This document shows, piece after piece, positions 29,201-37,942 of a DNA stretch of 64,000 nt. Source of the DNA: Sphingomonas sp. PP-CE-1G-424 (lineage in GTDB: Bacteria > Pseudomonadota > Alphaproteobacteria > Sphingomonadales > Sphingomonadaceae); the NCBI RefSeq assembly GCF_004341085.1, contig NZ_SLXW01000001.1:620001-684000 (forward strand), written 5' to 3'. Position 1 is the stretch's first letter; each line of letters starts with the position of its first letter. The notes under the pieces were generated by a model. The model was not told the origin of the DNA and did not search any database. It saw nothing but the letters and a program-made list of their open reading frames with translations. Position numbers and translations under genes: made by a program.

Positions 29201-29333
29201 CGTCGTCGCTGCTGGTGCCCTGCGGCGCGGGAGCCGGTGCCGGCGTGGTCTGCGCGAAGGCTGGCAGAGCGACGATCGCGCCTGCGATCATCGTCGACGC
29301 CATCAGGCAGTCGCGGAACATGTGGTTGCGCAT
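26205..29333 (-). CDS. TonB-dependent outer-membrane receptor (large)
   Basis: 1042 residues. A signal peptide (MASTMIAGAIVALPAFAQ) follows a short MRNHMFRDC start. Then come an Ala/Pro/Thr-rich linker, a TonB-box-like GGDIVVTGSR, and a plug domain (RTLVLVNGRRLMPGNP, VDVLTGGAGTVYGSDAIAGV). The barrel ends YLFVGLTIDM with segments such as RFRGGYNRAVRAPN. It belongs to the sphingomonad/Caulobacter-type receptor group, often for carbohydrates or peptides. ATG 29333 follows AAGGGA. It has a long 281-bp upstream region holding a small hairpin (29390-29405), so it is probably transcribed alone. Substrate unknown. Confidence 0.94.
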   Translation of the reverse strand: MRNHMFRDCLMASTMIAGAIVALPAFAQTTPAPAPAPQGTSSDDGAAATTPAVSNTPSQDPAAAGTAQGGDIVVTGSRISNPNLTSASPITVVNAADIKLRGATRIEDVLNSLPSAFASQTSSVSNGSTGTATINLRNLGESRTLVLVNGRRLMPGNPSSSSTASAAADVNMIPTSLLKRVDVLTGGAGTVYGSDAIAGVVNFVLDTDYEGFSIDTSGGIYNHNNDSARFKALNTARGYPAPTGQSFDGTQFDINFKVGAGTSDGRGHVVGYGGYRKIGAILQGSRDYSSCGFNTPGAGGNDYVCGGSTTAAPANFSLGDSVVNGAASGLQQQYTLNSAGALVPGRTLYNANPLNYYQRPDTRYTAGFLANYEVSSAFKPYAEFMFMDDRSVAQIAPSGDFSNTAILNSNNPFLSAAQQATFFRGTNLVRDANGNVINLTNPDGTQYQQANVTIGRRNVEGGGRQADLRHTQYRYVLGARGDIDKGISYEAYGQFGSTVFNQVYRNEFSIARTTRALDAITDTRPGSATLGQAVCRSVVDGTDPSCVPLNIFGAAGITPAALGYVQTPGFQSGENKEKVVNASMTFRGGEYGVQSPYASEGIALNVGGEYRKESLSLEVDNGFLSGDLAGQGGATLPIRGSYDVKEAFSELIVPLVSGRPFFNELTVSGGYRYASYSTAGSASSYKGELVWAPISDIRFRGGYNRAVRAPNTQELFAQQSVQIDGATDPCAGLAVNGLVNGNTAAQCARAGVPANRFGLVQDNPSEQYNGLVGGNPNLKPEKADTVTIGAILRPSFLPGFNLSVDGFRIKLNDRIGTIGADTIIAQCIATGQQSFCGAINRDANGTLFQGTNGFIVDTNVNAGSLLTQGIETSAGYTFRSDSIGTIGLSFNGTYVDKFTSDKAGAKFDCAGLFGAQCGYPMSKWRHQARISLNTPNGIGFSGNWRYLSATKFERTSSDSDLSGPFFVRDARVKAQSYFDLAATVRVEDKFTFRMGANNVFDKTPPILSATASPIGSFGNGNTYPGIYDAVGRYLFVGLTIDM

Positions 29334-29614
29334 GGTTATCTTGATCCCTTTTGAATCGGCGAATGTTTCCGCCCGATACGATCCATTGTGCGACCGCGTG
29401 GTCGCCGCTGCGCGCGATGTCGCAAGACCGGACCCCGTTGTCCAAAAGAAAGTTACAAATCGGCCAGGATGCGTCGCATTGCGCGGCGGATGTCACCAAA
29501 TAGCAACAACCCACCCCGATGCTGCATTTGCGTGCGACAGCGGGAGCGTCGGCGCATCCTTGCCGCCCTCCCCGCGCCGGCCTATTCCGGGGCAGGCAAG
29601 GGGAATGAATAGAT

Positions 29615-30136
29615 ATGCGGATCGCGGCGATTGTGGTGGCAACGGGACTGTTGGTCACGTCGGCTGGACCGGCAACGGCGGGGGCAAAGCCGCGCAAGAC
29701 CGAGCGCGCGCCGCTGCTGGTGGCGGTGACGCAGTGTCGCGCGATTGCAGAATCCGCCGCGCGGCTGAAATGCTTCGACGCATCGGTCGCCGCGCTGGAC
29801 GTCGCCGAGCGCAGCCAGGCAGTCGTCGTGGTCGACCAGCAACAGGTCCGCGAGACGAAACGAAACCTGTTCGGGATCAGCCTTCCGAACCTCGGCCTGT
29901 TCGGCAGCGACGATTTGCCGCAGATCGAAACGACGCTGGCGAGCGCTGCGGACGATGGCGCGGGGCATTGGAGCTTCGTCATGGCGGACGGCGCGCGCTG
30001 GACCCAGACCGACGACAATATCATTGCCCGCCGCCCACGCGCGAACGACAAGGTGATCATCAAGCGCGCCGCGCTCGGCAGCTTCCGCTTGAGCGTCGGC
30101 GGGCAACCCGGCGTGAAGGCCAAACGCCAGAACTAA
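29615..30136 (+). CDS. Small secreted protein, unknown function
   Basis: 173 residues. A signal peptide (MRIAAIVVATGLLVTSAGPA) precedes a short cysteine motif (VAVTQCRAIAESAARLKCFD) of the kind seen in many small alphaproteobacterial exported proteins. The C-terminal part is beta-rich (FVMADGARWTQTDDNII and VIIKRAALGSFRLSVGG). ATG 29615 follows AAGGGGAAT. No family name can be given with confidence. It is convergent with the M23 peptidase, and the stops overlap by four bases. Confidence 0.78.
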   Translation: MRIAAIVVATGLLVTSAGPATAGAKPRKTERAPLLVAVTQCRAIAESAARLKCFDASVAALDVAERSQAVVVVDQQQVRETKRNLFGISLPNLGLFGSDDLPQIETTLASAADDGAGHWSFVMADGARWTQTDDNIIARRPRANDKVIIKRAALGSFRLSVGGQPGVKAKRQN

Positions 30137-30975
30137 GGGCGCATCGGCCTCGTTACGAGCATAGGATCGAGCTTGGCGTCGTTCCAGCGTAGCGCCCAGT
30201 GGAGGTGCGGGCCGGTGGCGCGGCCGGTCATGCCGGAGGCGCCGATCGGCTGGCCCTGACGGACATGGTCGCCGGGCTTCACGTCGATCCGCGACAGATG
30301 CAGGAACGCGCTGTTGAGGCCCATACCGTGGTCGAGCATCAGCAGATTGCCCTCCAGCGTGAACGGGTGATCGGCGGCGAGGATGACGACGCCGTCGGCG
30401 GGCGCGGTGACGATCGTGCCTGTCGCGATCGCGACGTCGGTGCCCGAATGATAGCTGCCGGGCTCGCCCTTGTAGACGCGCTGCGATCCGAACAGGCCCG
30501 AGATGCGGCCGGTCGCTGGCCAGACGAAGGACTGCCGCCAGCCCTGGGCGTCGGTGGTGCGGGCACGAGCGGCGACGATCTGGGCGAGTTCGGGCGGGCG
30601 GAGCTTGGCGAACACGGGGTCCGGTGCAGGGAATTTGGGGAGTGTGTCGAGCCGCTCGATCCGCCAGGCTCTGGGCGCGATCGAAAGGCCTTGCGTGACA
30701 TTGCGGCCGTCGGCGAGCGTGGCCGTCAGTATCGCGTGCGGCCCCGCGTCGCGGTCGAAACCGGCAAGGAAGCGGCCGTCGGGGGTTAGCGCGATCGGCT
30801 TGCCGTTCAGCGTGAGCGTGCGCGTACCGGCGGGGGCGGTGCCGAGGATCAACCCGCCTTGGCTCAGCGTGCCGGTCCAGCGGAAGGCTGACTGGGACGC
30901 GGTATTCGAGGGCGGCGCTTGCTGCGCGGTCGCGGTCGTTGCTGCCAGCAAAACAAGCGCCGCCGCGCGGATCAT
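30133..30975 (-). CDS. M23-family metallopeptidase, secreted
   Basis: 280 residues. Start 30975 gives a signal peptide (MIRAAALVLLAATTATA). The C-terminal LytM domain has zinc ligands in SYHSGTDVAI (HxxxD) and GPHLHWAL (HxH), so it should be an active peptidoglycan endopeptidase. The N-terminal half (about 25-140) is a beta-rich region common in this subgroup. The start overlaps the DUF2093 gene by ATGA, and the three genes xseA-DUF2093-M23 form one operon. Its likely role is cell-wall remodelling in the periplasm. Confidence 0.93.
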   Translation of the reverse strand: MIRAAALVLLAATTATAQQAPPSNTASQSAFRWTGTLSQGGLILGTAPAGTRTLTLNGKPIALTPDGRFLAGFDRDAGPHAILTATLADGRNVTQGLSIAPRAWRIERLDTLPKFPAPDPVFAKLRPPELAQIVAARARTTDAQGWRQSFVWPATGRISGLFGSQRVYKGEPGSYHSGTDVAIATGTIVTAPADGVVILAADHPFTLEGNLLMLDHGMGLNSAFLHLSRIDVKPGDHVRQGQPIGASGMTGRATGPHLHWALRWNDAKLDPMLVTRPMRP

Positions 30976-31172
30976 CGCGGGGCCATCGCTTCGCTGGCGG
31001 CGGCGGCGGTGGCGTAGGCTTCCTGGCGCGCGACGCTCCAATAGCGCAAGTCTTCGAGCGCGATGCGGTGGCCGGTGGCGGCGCAGGCGACGTGGTCGCC
31101 GGGGCTGAGCACGCGGAAACCGTTGGCCATATAATGCAGGCGCGCGGCGCGGTCGGAGTTGGACATCAGCAT
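30972..31172 (-). CDS. DUF2093 domain protein
   Basis: 66 residues, start ATG 31172 (ATG 31166 is possible). The sequence (LHYMANGFRVLSPGDHVACA, TGHRIALEDLRYWSVARQE) is the alphaproteobacterial DUF2093 pattern, a small protein of unknown function often next to xseA. It lies 12 bp after xseA and overlaps the M23 gene start. Confidence 0.88.
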   Translation of the reverse strand: MLMSNSDRAARLHYMANGFRVLSPGDHVACAATGHRIALEDLRYWSVARQEAYATAAAASEAMAPR

Positions 31173-31184
31173 GGCAGGTCTTCT

Positions 31185-32609
31185 CTACAGCAGGGTCGGC
31201 TGGCGCGGCGCCGGATCGGGCGCGGGCTTTGCCTTGGGGGCAGCATAGGTTTTGGCGGCGGGGCGCTCAAGGCCGGTGTCCGTCACCGCGTCCACCACGC
31301 CGTCGCGGAAGTGGAGCGTGAGCGTCCCTGCATCGCGCGCCGACGTGGCGGACGCCAGCGTCTCGCCGCCGGGCCGCGCGGTGACGCGGGCATAGCCACG
31401 GTCGAGGATCGCGTCGGGGTTGAGCGACTGGACGAGACGCCACGTCGCGTCGAGCTGCGCGCGTTTCGCTTCGAGCTTGCGCTCCAGCGTGGCGGGACGG
31501 AGTGCGGCACCCGAACGATCGAGACTGCCGCGCGCGAGGGTAAGCCTACGCTCCAGCCCGCGATCGAGACGCTGGCCGAAGTCGTCCGCGCGCTGGCGTT
31601 GCGGCCCGAGCAACTGGTCGCGCTTCGGCAGCAACCGCGCCAGCGCGTCTAGCCGCTCGCGACCGCGCTCGACATGGCGGCGGGCGCAGCGTTCGGTGCG
31701 GTTGCGGTGGCTGTCGATCGTGAGGCGCAGGTCGGCGAGCACCGGCACCGCGATCTCGGCGGCGGCGGTCGGCGTCGGCGCGCGCAGGTCGGCGGCGAAA
31801 TCGCACAAGGTCGTATCGGTCTCATGCCCCACGGCGGAGATGATCGGGATCGTGCAGGCGGCAACCGCGCGGACGACGACCTCCTCGTTGAACGACCACA
31901 GATCCTCGACCGAGCCACCGCCGCGCGCGACGATCACGAGGTCGGGTCGCGGCACCGGACCGCCGGGGACGATCGCGTCGAACCCGCGGACCGCGGCGGC
32001 GATCTCGGCGGCCGAACCCTCGCCCTGCACCTTGACCGGCCAGACGATCACATGCGTCGGGCAGCGATCCTCCAGGCGATGGAGGATGTCGCGGATCACC
32101 GCGCCGGTGCCCGAGGTGACGACGCCGATCACCTTCGGCATGAACGGCAGCCGTTTTTTGCGCGTGCCGTCGAACAGCCCCTCGCCCGCGAGCTTCGCCT
32201 TCAGCTTCTCCAGCAATGCCATCAGCGCGCCGGCGCCGGCCAGCTCCATCCGCTCGATGACGATCTGGTATTTCGAGCGGCCGGGATAAGTGGTGAGCTT
32301 GCCGGTCGCGATGACCTCAATGCCGTCCTGCGGCACGAAGGCGAGGCTCGACGCATTGCCCTTCCAGATGACGCCGTCGATCACAGCCTGGTCGTCCTTG
32401 AGCGACATGTAGCAATGCCCGGAGGCGACGCGCTTCCAGCCCGAGATCTCGCCGCGCAGGCGGACATGGCCGAATTCGCCCTCGACCATCCGCTTCAGCT
32501 TGAACGCGAGTTCGCCGACCGACATGGCGAGTGCGTTGTCGCCGGCGACCGGCTCGGCTACCAGCCGGCCCATGTCGCTGGACACATCATCGGAAAAGGG
32601 ATCGGGCAT
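31185..32609 (-). CDS. xseA: Exodeoxyribonuclease VII large subunit
   Basis: 474 residues; forms ExoVII with XseB and degrades single-stranded DNA. The N-terminal OB fold ([20 protein letters not shown]), the catalytic core ([60 protein letters not shown], given here in parts) and the helical C-terminal region are present. ATG 32609 has AGGA upstream and gives the MPDPF start usual in this group; ATG 32573 is the shorter alternative. The chosen start codon overlaps the purD start codon on the other strand. xseB is not in the window. Confidence 0.95.
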   Translation of the reverse strand: MPDPFSDDVSSDMGRLVAEPVAGDNALAMSVGELAFKLKRMVEGEFGHVRLRGEISGWKRVASGHCYMSLKDDQAVIDGVIWKGNASSLAFVPQDGIEVIATGKLTTYPGRSKYQIVIERMELAGAGALMALLEKLKAKLAGEGLFDGTRKKRLPFMPKVIGVVTSGTGAVIRDILHRLEDRCPTHVIVWPVKVQGEGSAAEIAAAVRGFDAIVPGGPVPRPDLVIVARGGGSVEDLWSFNEEVVVRAVAACTIPIISAVGHETDTTLCDFAADLRAPTPTAAAEIAVPVLADLRLTIDSHRNRTERCARRHVERGRERLDALARLLPKRDQLLGPQRQRADDFGQRLDRGLERRLTLARGSLDRSGAALRPATLERKLEAKRAQLDATWRLVQSLNPDAILDRGYARVTARPGGETLASATSARDAGTLTLHFRDGVVDAVTDTGLERPAAKTYAAPKAKPAPDPAPRQPTLL

Positions 32610-33870
32610 GAACGTCCTGCTGCTAGGCTCGGGAGGGCGCGAACATGCGCTCGCGTGGAAGCTGGTGCAATCTCGCGGCCTCGATACGCTGTATGCCGCG
32701 CCGGGCAACCCCGGGATCGCTCGCGTTGCGACGCTCGTGCCGCTTGATGCGACGGATCACGCCGCGGTCGTCGCGTTCGTGCAGGAGCATGAGGTCGGGC
32801 TGGTCGTGATCGGGCCCGAGGCGCCGTTGGTCGACGGGCTGGCGGACTCGCTGCGCGCGGCCGACGTTCCGGTGTTCGGACCGTCGAAGGCGGCGGCGCA
32901 GTTGGAGGGGTCGAAGGGCTTCACCAAGGATCTGTGCCTGAGCGCCGGCATACCGACCGCGGGCTATGTCCGTGTGAAGAGCCGCGAAGAGGCGGATATC
33001 GCGCTCGCCCGCACCTTCTCGCTGCCGGTCGTCATCAAGGCGGACGGCCTCGCCGCGGGCAAGGGCGTCGTCATCGCGTTCAGCACGGCCGAAGCCGATG
33101 CCGCGCTAGACGCGCTGTTCGCCGACGGGGAAGCCGAGGCGGTGATCGAGGAATTCCTCGAAGGCGAGGAGGCGAGCCTCTTCGTGCTGACCGACGGCGT
33201 GTCGCTGATGCCGTTCGGCTCCGCGCAGGACCACAAGCGCGTCGGCGAAGGCGATACCGGCCCGAACACCGGCGGGATGGGCGCGTACAGCCCTGCGCTC
33301 GTCCTGACGCCCGCGCTGGAGAAGCGCGCGATCGACGAGATCGTCGCACCGACCGTCGCTATGATGGCGGCAGAGGGCATGCCGTTTTCCGGCGTACTCT
33401 ACGCGGGACTGATGCTGACGCCGCAGGGGCCGAAGCTGATCGAATATAATGCGCGGTTCGGCGATCCCGAGACGCAGGTGCTGATGATGCGCTTCCAGGG
33501 CGACCTGCTCGCGACGATGCTGGCGGTGGCGGAAGGACGGCTCGGCGACATGCCCGCGGCGCAGTTCAGCGACGAGACCGCGCTGACGGTGGTGATGGCG
33601 GCAGAGGGGTATCCGGGGACTCCCAAGGCTGGTGGCGCGATCGTCGGGCTGGATTCCGCGCGGGCTGCGGGCGGCACGGTGTTCCACGCCGGCACGCGGC
33701 TGGAAGAGGGCGGGCTGGTCGCATCGGGCGGGCGCGTGCTGGCCGTGACCGCGACCGGCGACGACGTCGCGACGGCGCAAGCCAACGCCTACCGCGCGGT
33801 CGAGGCGATCGATTTCGCGGAAGGCTTCTACCGCCGCGACATCGGCTGGCGCGAGATCGCGCGCGGGTAA
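32608..33870 (+). CDS. purD: Phosphoribosylamine-glycine ligase
   Basis: 420 residues; the second step of purine synthesis, joining glycine to phosphoribosylamine with ATP. It starts [19 protein letters not shown], the family N-terminus, and has the ATP-grasp segments [31 protein letters not shown] and [12 protein letters not shown]. The GGGATCGGG sequence gives the ribosome-binding site. The start codon overlaps that of the divergent xseA. A family-B palindromic element follows the stop. No other pur gene is nearby. Confidence 0.97.
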   Translation: MNVLLLGSGGREHALAWKLVQSRGLDTLYAAPGNPGIARVATLVPLDATDHAAVVAFVQEHEVGLVVIGPEAPLVDGLADSLRAADVPVFGPSKAAAQLEGSKGFTKDLCLSAGIPTAGYVRVKSREEADIALARTFSLPVVIKADGLAAGKGVVIAFSTAEADAALDALFADGEAEAVIEEFLEGEEASLFVLTDGVSLMPFGSAQDHKRVGEGDTGPNTGGMGAYSPALVLTPALEKRAIDEIVAPTVAMMAAEGMPFSGVLYAGLMLTPQGPKLIEYNARFGDPETQVLMMRFQGDLLATMLAVAEGRLGDMPAAQFSDETALTVVMAAEGYPGTPKAGGAIVGLDSARAAGGTVFHAGTRLEEGGLVASGGRVLAVTATGDDVATAQANAYRAVEAIDFAEGFYRRDIGWREIARG

Positions 33871-33880
33871 TGCGCGCCTG

Positions 33881-34004
33881 ATCCTCCCCCGCCAGGGGGA
33901 GGTGGCTGGCAATTGCCAAACGGAGGGGGAGGAAGGCGAAACCAAGGTTCCGTATCCTCCCCCTCCGTCACCTTCGGCGACACCTCCCCCTGGCGGGGGA
34001 GGAT
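33881..34004. repeat. Family-B palindromic element, intergenic copy
   Basis: Outer arms ATCCTCCCCCGCCAGGGGGA (+GGTGGC) and CACCTCCCCCTGGCGGGGGA (+GGAT), with inner CGGAGGGGGAGG and CCTCCCCCTCCG. It has the same plan as the element inside mcm and proves that one is a mobile or copied repeat. It lies between purD and the next gene. Confidence 0.92.
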
Positions 34005-34061
34005 CAGACAAGTCCGCCTAGCCAATTAGGTCTCGCCGCCCTTCGCTCGCATCGCTACGGT

Positions 34062-34841
34062 ATGGGAATGAACGAAACTTCCGCGACCTCCGCCTCGGGC
34101 CTGAGCCTGTTGCCCGATGGCATCGCCACGCTGACCGCGATCCACTTCACGATCATCGCCGTGGTGGCGATCCTCGTGGTGATCGGGCTAATCTGGGGCA
34201 TCCGCGCCAAGCGCAGCCGCACCAAGGCGGCACACGACGTGATCGCCAACGCCGAAGAGGCGGGCGTTCCCCCCGAGCCCGTCTCGGCGAAACCTGCGGT
34301 CGAAGCGCGCAACGCCGAGCAATCGCAGAGGCAGGCGCAGACGCAGCCGGTCGCGCCCGATCGCGTTGCCCCGCCCCTCGCGCCGCCCGAACCGGCGTCG
34401 CCAGCACGTCGCGCCCCCGAGCCGACGCCGGTCGCGCGCGCCGACGACCTGCCGAAGACGCCCGACCGTCCGCCCACCGACCCGACGCCCGCCTCGCCGC
34501 CGTTGGACGCGAGCCCGACTGTGGAACCCGTGCCGGCGACGGTGCTGCCGGTCGAAGACGCTCCGGTCGAGACGCGCGCACCGGACCCGGCCCACTCCTA
34601 TGGCGGCGATCCGGTGACGCAGCTGAAGGGCCTCGGCCCCAAGGTCGCGGCGCGGCTCGGCGAACTCGGCGTGTCCACGATCGACCAGATGGCGGCGTTG
34701 ACTGAGAGCGAGGCTCAGTCGATCGACGCCCAGCTCGGCAACTTCACCGGCCGCATGGGCCGTGATCGGTGGATCGAACAGGCGCGCCTGCTCGCTGCGG
34801 GCGACAAGGCCGGGTTCGAGGCGAAGTTCGGCAAGCTCTGA
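34062..34841 (+). CDS. Membrane-anchored protein with helix-hairpin-helix domain
   Basis: 259 residues; start 34062 or ATG 34068, neither with a clear ribosome-binding site. One membrane helix near the N-terminus (ATLTAIHFTIIAVVAILVVI) is followed by a basic stop-transfer patch (RAKRSRTKAA). About 120 residues of Pro/Ala-rich, probably disordered linker come next. The C-terminus (DPVTQLKGLGPKVAARLGEL, then GVSTIDQMAALTESEAQSID) is a helix-hairpin-helix domain, as in L21-associated and flap-endonuclease-like small domains. It would hold a DNA- or RNA-binding-like module at the inner membrane. Function unknown. Confidence 0.8.
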   Translation: MGMNETSATSASGLSLLPDGIATLTAIHFTIIAVVAILVVIGLIWGIRAKRSRTKAAHDVIANAEEAGVPPEPVSAKPAVEARNAEQSQRQAQTQPVAPDRVAPPLAPPEPASPARRAPEPTPVARADDLPKTPDRPPTDPTPASPPLDASPTVEPVPATVLPVEDAPVETRAPDPAHSYGGDPVTQLKGLGPKVAARLGELGVSTIDQMAALTESEAQSIDAQLGNFTGRMGRDRWIEQARLLAAGDKAGFEAKFGKL

Positions 34842-34869
34842 TCGCGCCGCCGCACCAGGCGCACGCACC

Positions 34870-36390
34870 TCAGTCGAAGCGTAGGCGGTATCCGGGCGTC
34901 GACGGCGTGCGACGCCGATAGACCGCGACCCGCTTGCGCCCCAGCGGCACCTGCGCGACCAATCGATAGTCGCGCGCTAGCCGGGCAACCGCGGCCGCCC
35001 GGATATCAGGCCGCTCGCCGTCATAAGCCGGCCCCATCACGACGATCTCGGGTGCGCGCGCGAAAATTCGGGCAAGTTCCGCACCCTGGTCCACGCCGAT
35101 CGCGCCGGTTTCGCGCGTGCGCGTCAGGTGGCTGGGAAAGACGTAGCGCGAGACCGCGCATCGCCCCGTCGCGGGGTACACCATGCTCGACGACGAATAG
35201 ACATAAAGGCAGCCGGGCCCGCGCCCGACCGCGCCGACGAGCGCGGCGAACTGGGCGGGCGTGCCGCGGCGCTGGCGATCGATCACCAAGGACGCCTGCC
35301 CCGCCACCGCGGCGATCAGGATGAGCACGATCCCGACGACGCGCCCGCGCGGGCGGGCGAGCAGCCCCGCCGCGATCACCGACGCGGGCAGCATCACGGG
35401 CAACGTGTAATGATCGGTCCACGGCGGCAGCAGCGCGAACGCCAGCAGCGCGGCGAGCAGCCATCCGGTCAGGAAAACGCGCGATCCGGCGATGCGCTCG
35501 GCAGGCGCTGCCGGGGATTTTGCCGTCGCCAGCCCTGCCGCCGCCATCGCCAGCAGCGGGAGCAGGATCGCGGCGGCTTTGGCGAGATTAGCCAGTTCGG
35601 CCGCGATCGGATCGGCCTTGCGGGCGAAGATCGATTCGAAGTTCGCGAAGGTGAAGGCGACCAGCGCGCCGAGATGCGCATAGACGGCGACGGCGACGAT
35701 CGTCGGCAACACCGCCAGTCCCGCGAGCACTGCGCCGCGACCGAGAACGGCACCGATCTTTCGTGCCCCAATCTTCGGCACGGGGGTCTCTCGCGTACGC
35801 CGCCAATCGTCGAGCATCAGCCAGAGCCCGAGATACATCCCCTCGAGCGCCACGGTGTATTTGATCTGGATCGCCAGTCCGACCAGCAGCATCGCGACCG
35901 CCGCGCGCCAGAACGTCGCGCCGTCCCGATCGACGATCAGCAAGACGGCAAGCGCCATCGCCAGATTGTAGAAAACCGGGGTCTGCCCGCCCTGCCCCCC
36001 GGCGATCGTGATCCAGACGAGATAGGCGATCCCCGCAAGCGTCCCGCCGCGGGTCCAGCCCGCGACATCGGCGAGCCGTGCGACGATCACCGCGGTGGCG
36101 GCGGCGCAGGCGAGCGCCATCGCCTGGTACAGCCAGATCCCCGCAGCAAAGGGCAGCGCGCCCGGTACCGCGTAGAGCAGGAACACGCCGATCGGCTTGC
36201 GGTCCCAGATGTCGACGAACGGCAGCGCGCCGTCGATCATCGCACGGCCCGCGGCGAAGTAGAATTCCTCGTCAGTGTACAGGATTGGGTTGCCGAGCGT
36301 GATCAACCGCGTCGCGATCGCCACGGCGACGAGGATCGCGAGACGGTACGCCATCGCTGGCGCTCGCTTGGTTGCCGGCAGCTCTGCCAT
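34870..36390 (-). CDS. Glycosyltransferase family 39-like membrane protein
   Basis: 506 residues, about ten membrane helices. The first outside loop carries the acidic pair typical of ArnT/PMT enzymes (NPILYTDEEFYFAAGRAM) and DIWDRKPIGVFLLY. Such enzymes move a sugar from a lipid carrier to lipid A, protein or a glycan at the outer face of the inner membrane. Start 36390 is preferred over the 21-codon longer form. A soluble C-terminal part (about 430-506) ends the protein. It lies 67 bp downstream of the CNNM gene. Substrate unknown. Confidence 0.85.
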   Translation of the reverse strand: MAELPATKRAPAMAYRLAILVAVAIATRLITLGNPILYTDEEFYFAAGRAMIDGALPFVDIWDRKPIGVFLLYAVPGALPFAAGIWLYQAMALACAAATAVIVARLADVAGWTRGGTLAGIAYLVWITIAGGQGGQTPVFYNLAMALAVLLIVDRDGATFWRAAVAMLLVGLAIQIKYTVALEGMYLGLWLMLDDWRRTRETPVPKIGARKIGAVLGRGAVLAGLAVLPTIVAVAVYAHLGALVAFTFANFESIFARKADPIAAELANLAKAAAILLPLLAMAAAGLATAKSPAAPAERIAGSRVFLTGWLLAALLAFALLPPWTDHYTLPVMLPASVIAAGLLARPRGRVVGIVLILIAAVAGQASLVIDRQRRGTPAQFAALVGAVGRGPGCLYVYSSSSMVYPATGRCAVSRYVFPSHLTRTRETGAIGVDQGAELARIFARAPEIVVMGPAYDGERPDIRAAAVARLARDYRLVAQVPLGRKRVAVYRRRTPSTPGYRLRFD

Positions 36391-36457
36391 ACCCGTGCTC
36401 AAGGTTCGATCGCGCAGACGCCGCAGCCCGCCGACGGCGCTAGGGCGCGCCAACAGG

Positions 36458-37759
36458 TCAGGTCTGGCTCACCAGTAGCTTGTCGATGCGGCGGCCGTCG
36501 AGGTCGACGATCTCGAACTTCCAGCCCTGCTCGACGAAGCTCTCGCCCTCGCCCGGCAGATGGCGAAATACCGACAGTGCCAGCCCGGCGACCGTCGCGT
36601 AGTCGCGGTCCTCGGGCAGGTCGATGCCGAGGCGATCGGCGAGCGAATCCGCCGCCATCGTGCCTGCCACCAGCAAAGAGCCGTCGTCGCGGACCACCAC
36701 AGAAGGCGCGTCGTCCGGATCCGAGTCCGACTTGAACTCGCCGGCGATCGCCGCGAGCAGGTCGGCCGGCGTGACGATCCCTTCGAAATGGCCGTATTCG
36801 TCGTGGATCAGCGCCATCGGCACCTCGGCCTCGCGGAGCGCCAGCAGTGCGTCCATCGCGTCGATCTGGTCGATCACCACCGGCGCTTTCCGCATCAGCG
36901 CACGCAGGTCGATCGGCTCGCCGCGGAATAGCGCGGCGGCGATGTCGCGCGCCTGGACGACGCCCTTGACTGCGTCGATCGAGCCTTCGCCGACCGGCAG
37001 GCGGGTGTGCTGCGATGCGAGCAGCGTTTCGCGGATTTCGTCGGGACCCCAGTCGCAGTCGAGCCAGTCGATCTCGGTCCGCGGCGTCATCACTTCGCGC
37101 ACCGGGCGATCCGCGAGGCGGACGACGCCCGAGATGATCGAGCGCTCATGCTCCTCGATGATCCCCGACTTCGACGCCTCGGCGACGATCATGTGGAGCT
37201 CTTCGGCGGTGACGTGCTCTTCCGATTCGCGGTTCAGGCGGAGCGCGCGGAAGATCAGCGCGCTGGTCGAATCGAGCACCAGCACGATCGGCGCGGTGCC
37301 GATCGCGAGCCAGCGCATGACGGGCGCCATGAACGACGCGATCGCCTCGGGCGCACGCAACGCGAACTGTTTCGGTACGAGCTCGCCGATGATCAGCGAC
37401 GCGTAGGTCGTCAGGCCGATGACGATCGCGAAGCCTGCGGTCTCGGCGGTCGAGGCGGACAGGCCCCACGTCTGCAACCGCGCCGCGGTCGGCATGCCGA
37501 GGCTGGACCCCGAATATGCGCCGGCGAGGATGCCGATCAGCGTGATGCCGATCTGGACGGTCGACAGGAACTTGCCCGGGTCGGCGGCGAGCACCAGCGC
37601 GGCGCGCGCGCCCTTCTTGCCCGAGCGCGCCATCGCCTCGAGCCGCGCTTTCCGCGCGGAGACGATCGCGAGTTCGCTCATCGCGAACACGCCGTTCAAC
37701 GCGACGAGCGCGAGGATGATCGCGACGTCGATCCAGGGGAAGGGGGGAAGCGGTGCCAT
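36458..37759 (-). CDS. CNNM/HlyC-CorC family transporter-like protein (hemolysin family)
   Basis: 433 residues, a DUF21 membrane domain with four hydrophobic segments (DVAIILALVALNGVFAMSEL, GITLIGILAGAYSG, GFAIVIGLTTYASLIIGELV) followed by a CBS pair (REVMTPRTEIDWLDCD, ... VPMALIHDEYGHFEGIVTP) and a CorC-HlyC C-terminal domain (SLADRLGIDLPEDRDYATV). The family includes Mg/Co export proteins. Start 37759 (MAPLPPFPWIDV) is preferred; 13 more codons are open upstream. It is divergent from the OmpA lipoprotein. Confidence 0.93.
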   Translation of the reverse strand: MAPLPPFPWIDVAIILALVALNGVFAMSELAIVSARKARLEAMARSGKKGARAALVLAADPGKFLSTVQIGITLIGILAGAYSGSSLGMPTAARLQTWGLSASTAETAGFAIVIGLTTYASLIIGELVPKQFALRAPEAIASFMAPVMRWLAIGTAPIVLVLDSTSALIFRALRLNRESEEHVTAEELHMIVAEASKSGIIEEHERSIISGVVRLADRPVREVMTPRTEIDWLDCDWGPDEIRETLLASQHTRLPVGEGSIDAVKGVVQARDIAAALFRGEPIDLRALMRKAPVVIDQIDAMDALLALREAEVPMALIHDEYGHFEGIVTPADLLAAIAGEFKSDSDPDDAPSVVVRDDGSLLVAGTMAADSLADRLGIDLPEDRDYATVAGLALSVFRHLPGEGESFVEQGWKFEIVDLDGRRIDKLLVSQT

Positions 37760-37942
37760 TGGCTCAGGCGCTCTTTGCAGGACAACGGCCCGTCGCACAA
37801 CCGTCCTTGCGCATGCTCGACATTACGCGCCGAAGATGATCTGGCTCGGTTCGGTGCGCAGGCGGAACAATCGTCGCGACACCGGGTTATCGGCCGTATC
37901 GGGCATTAGGCCGTCATTCGTCATGTCTCAGGGAGATTATCT

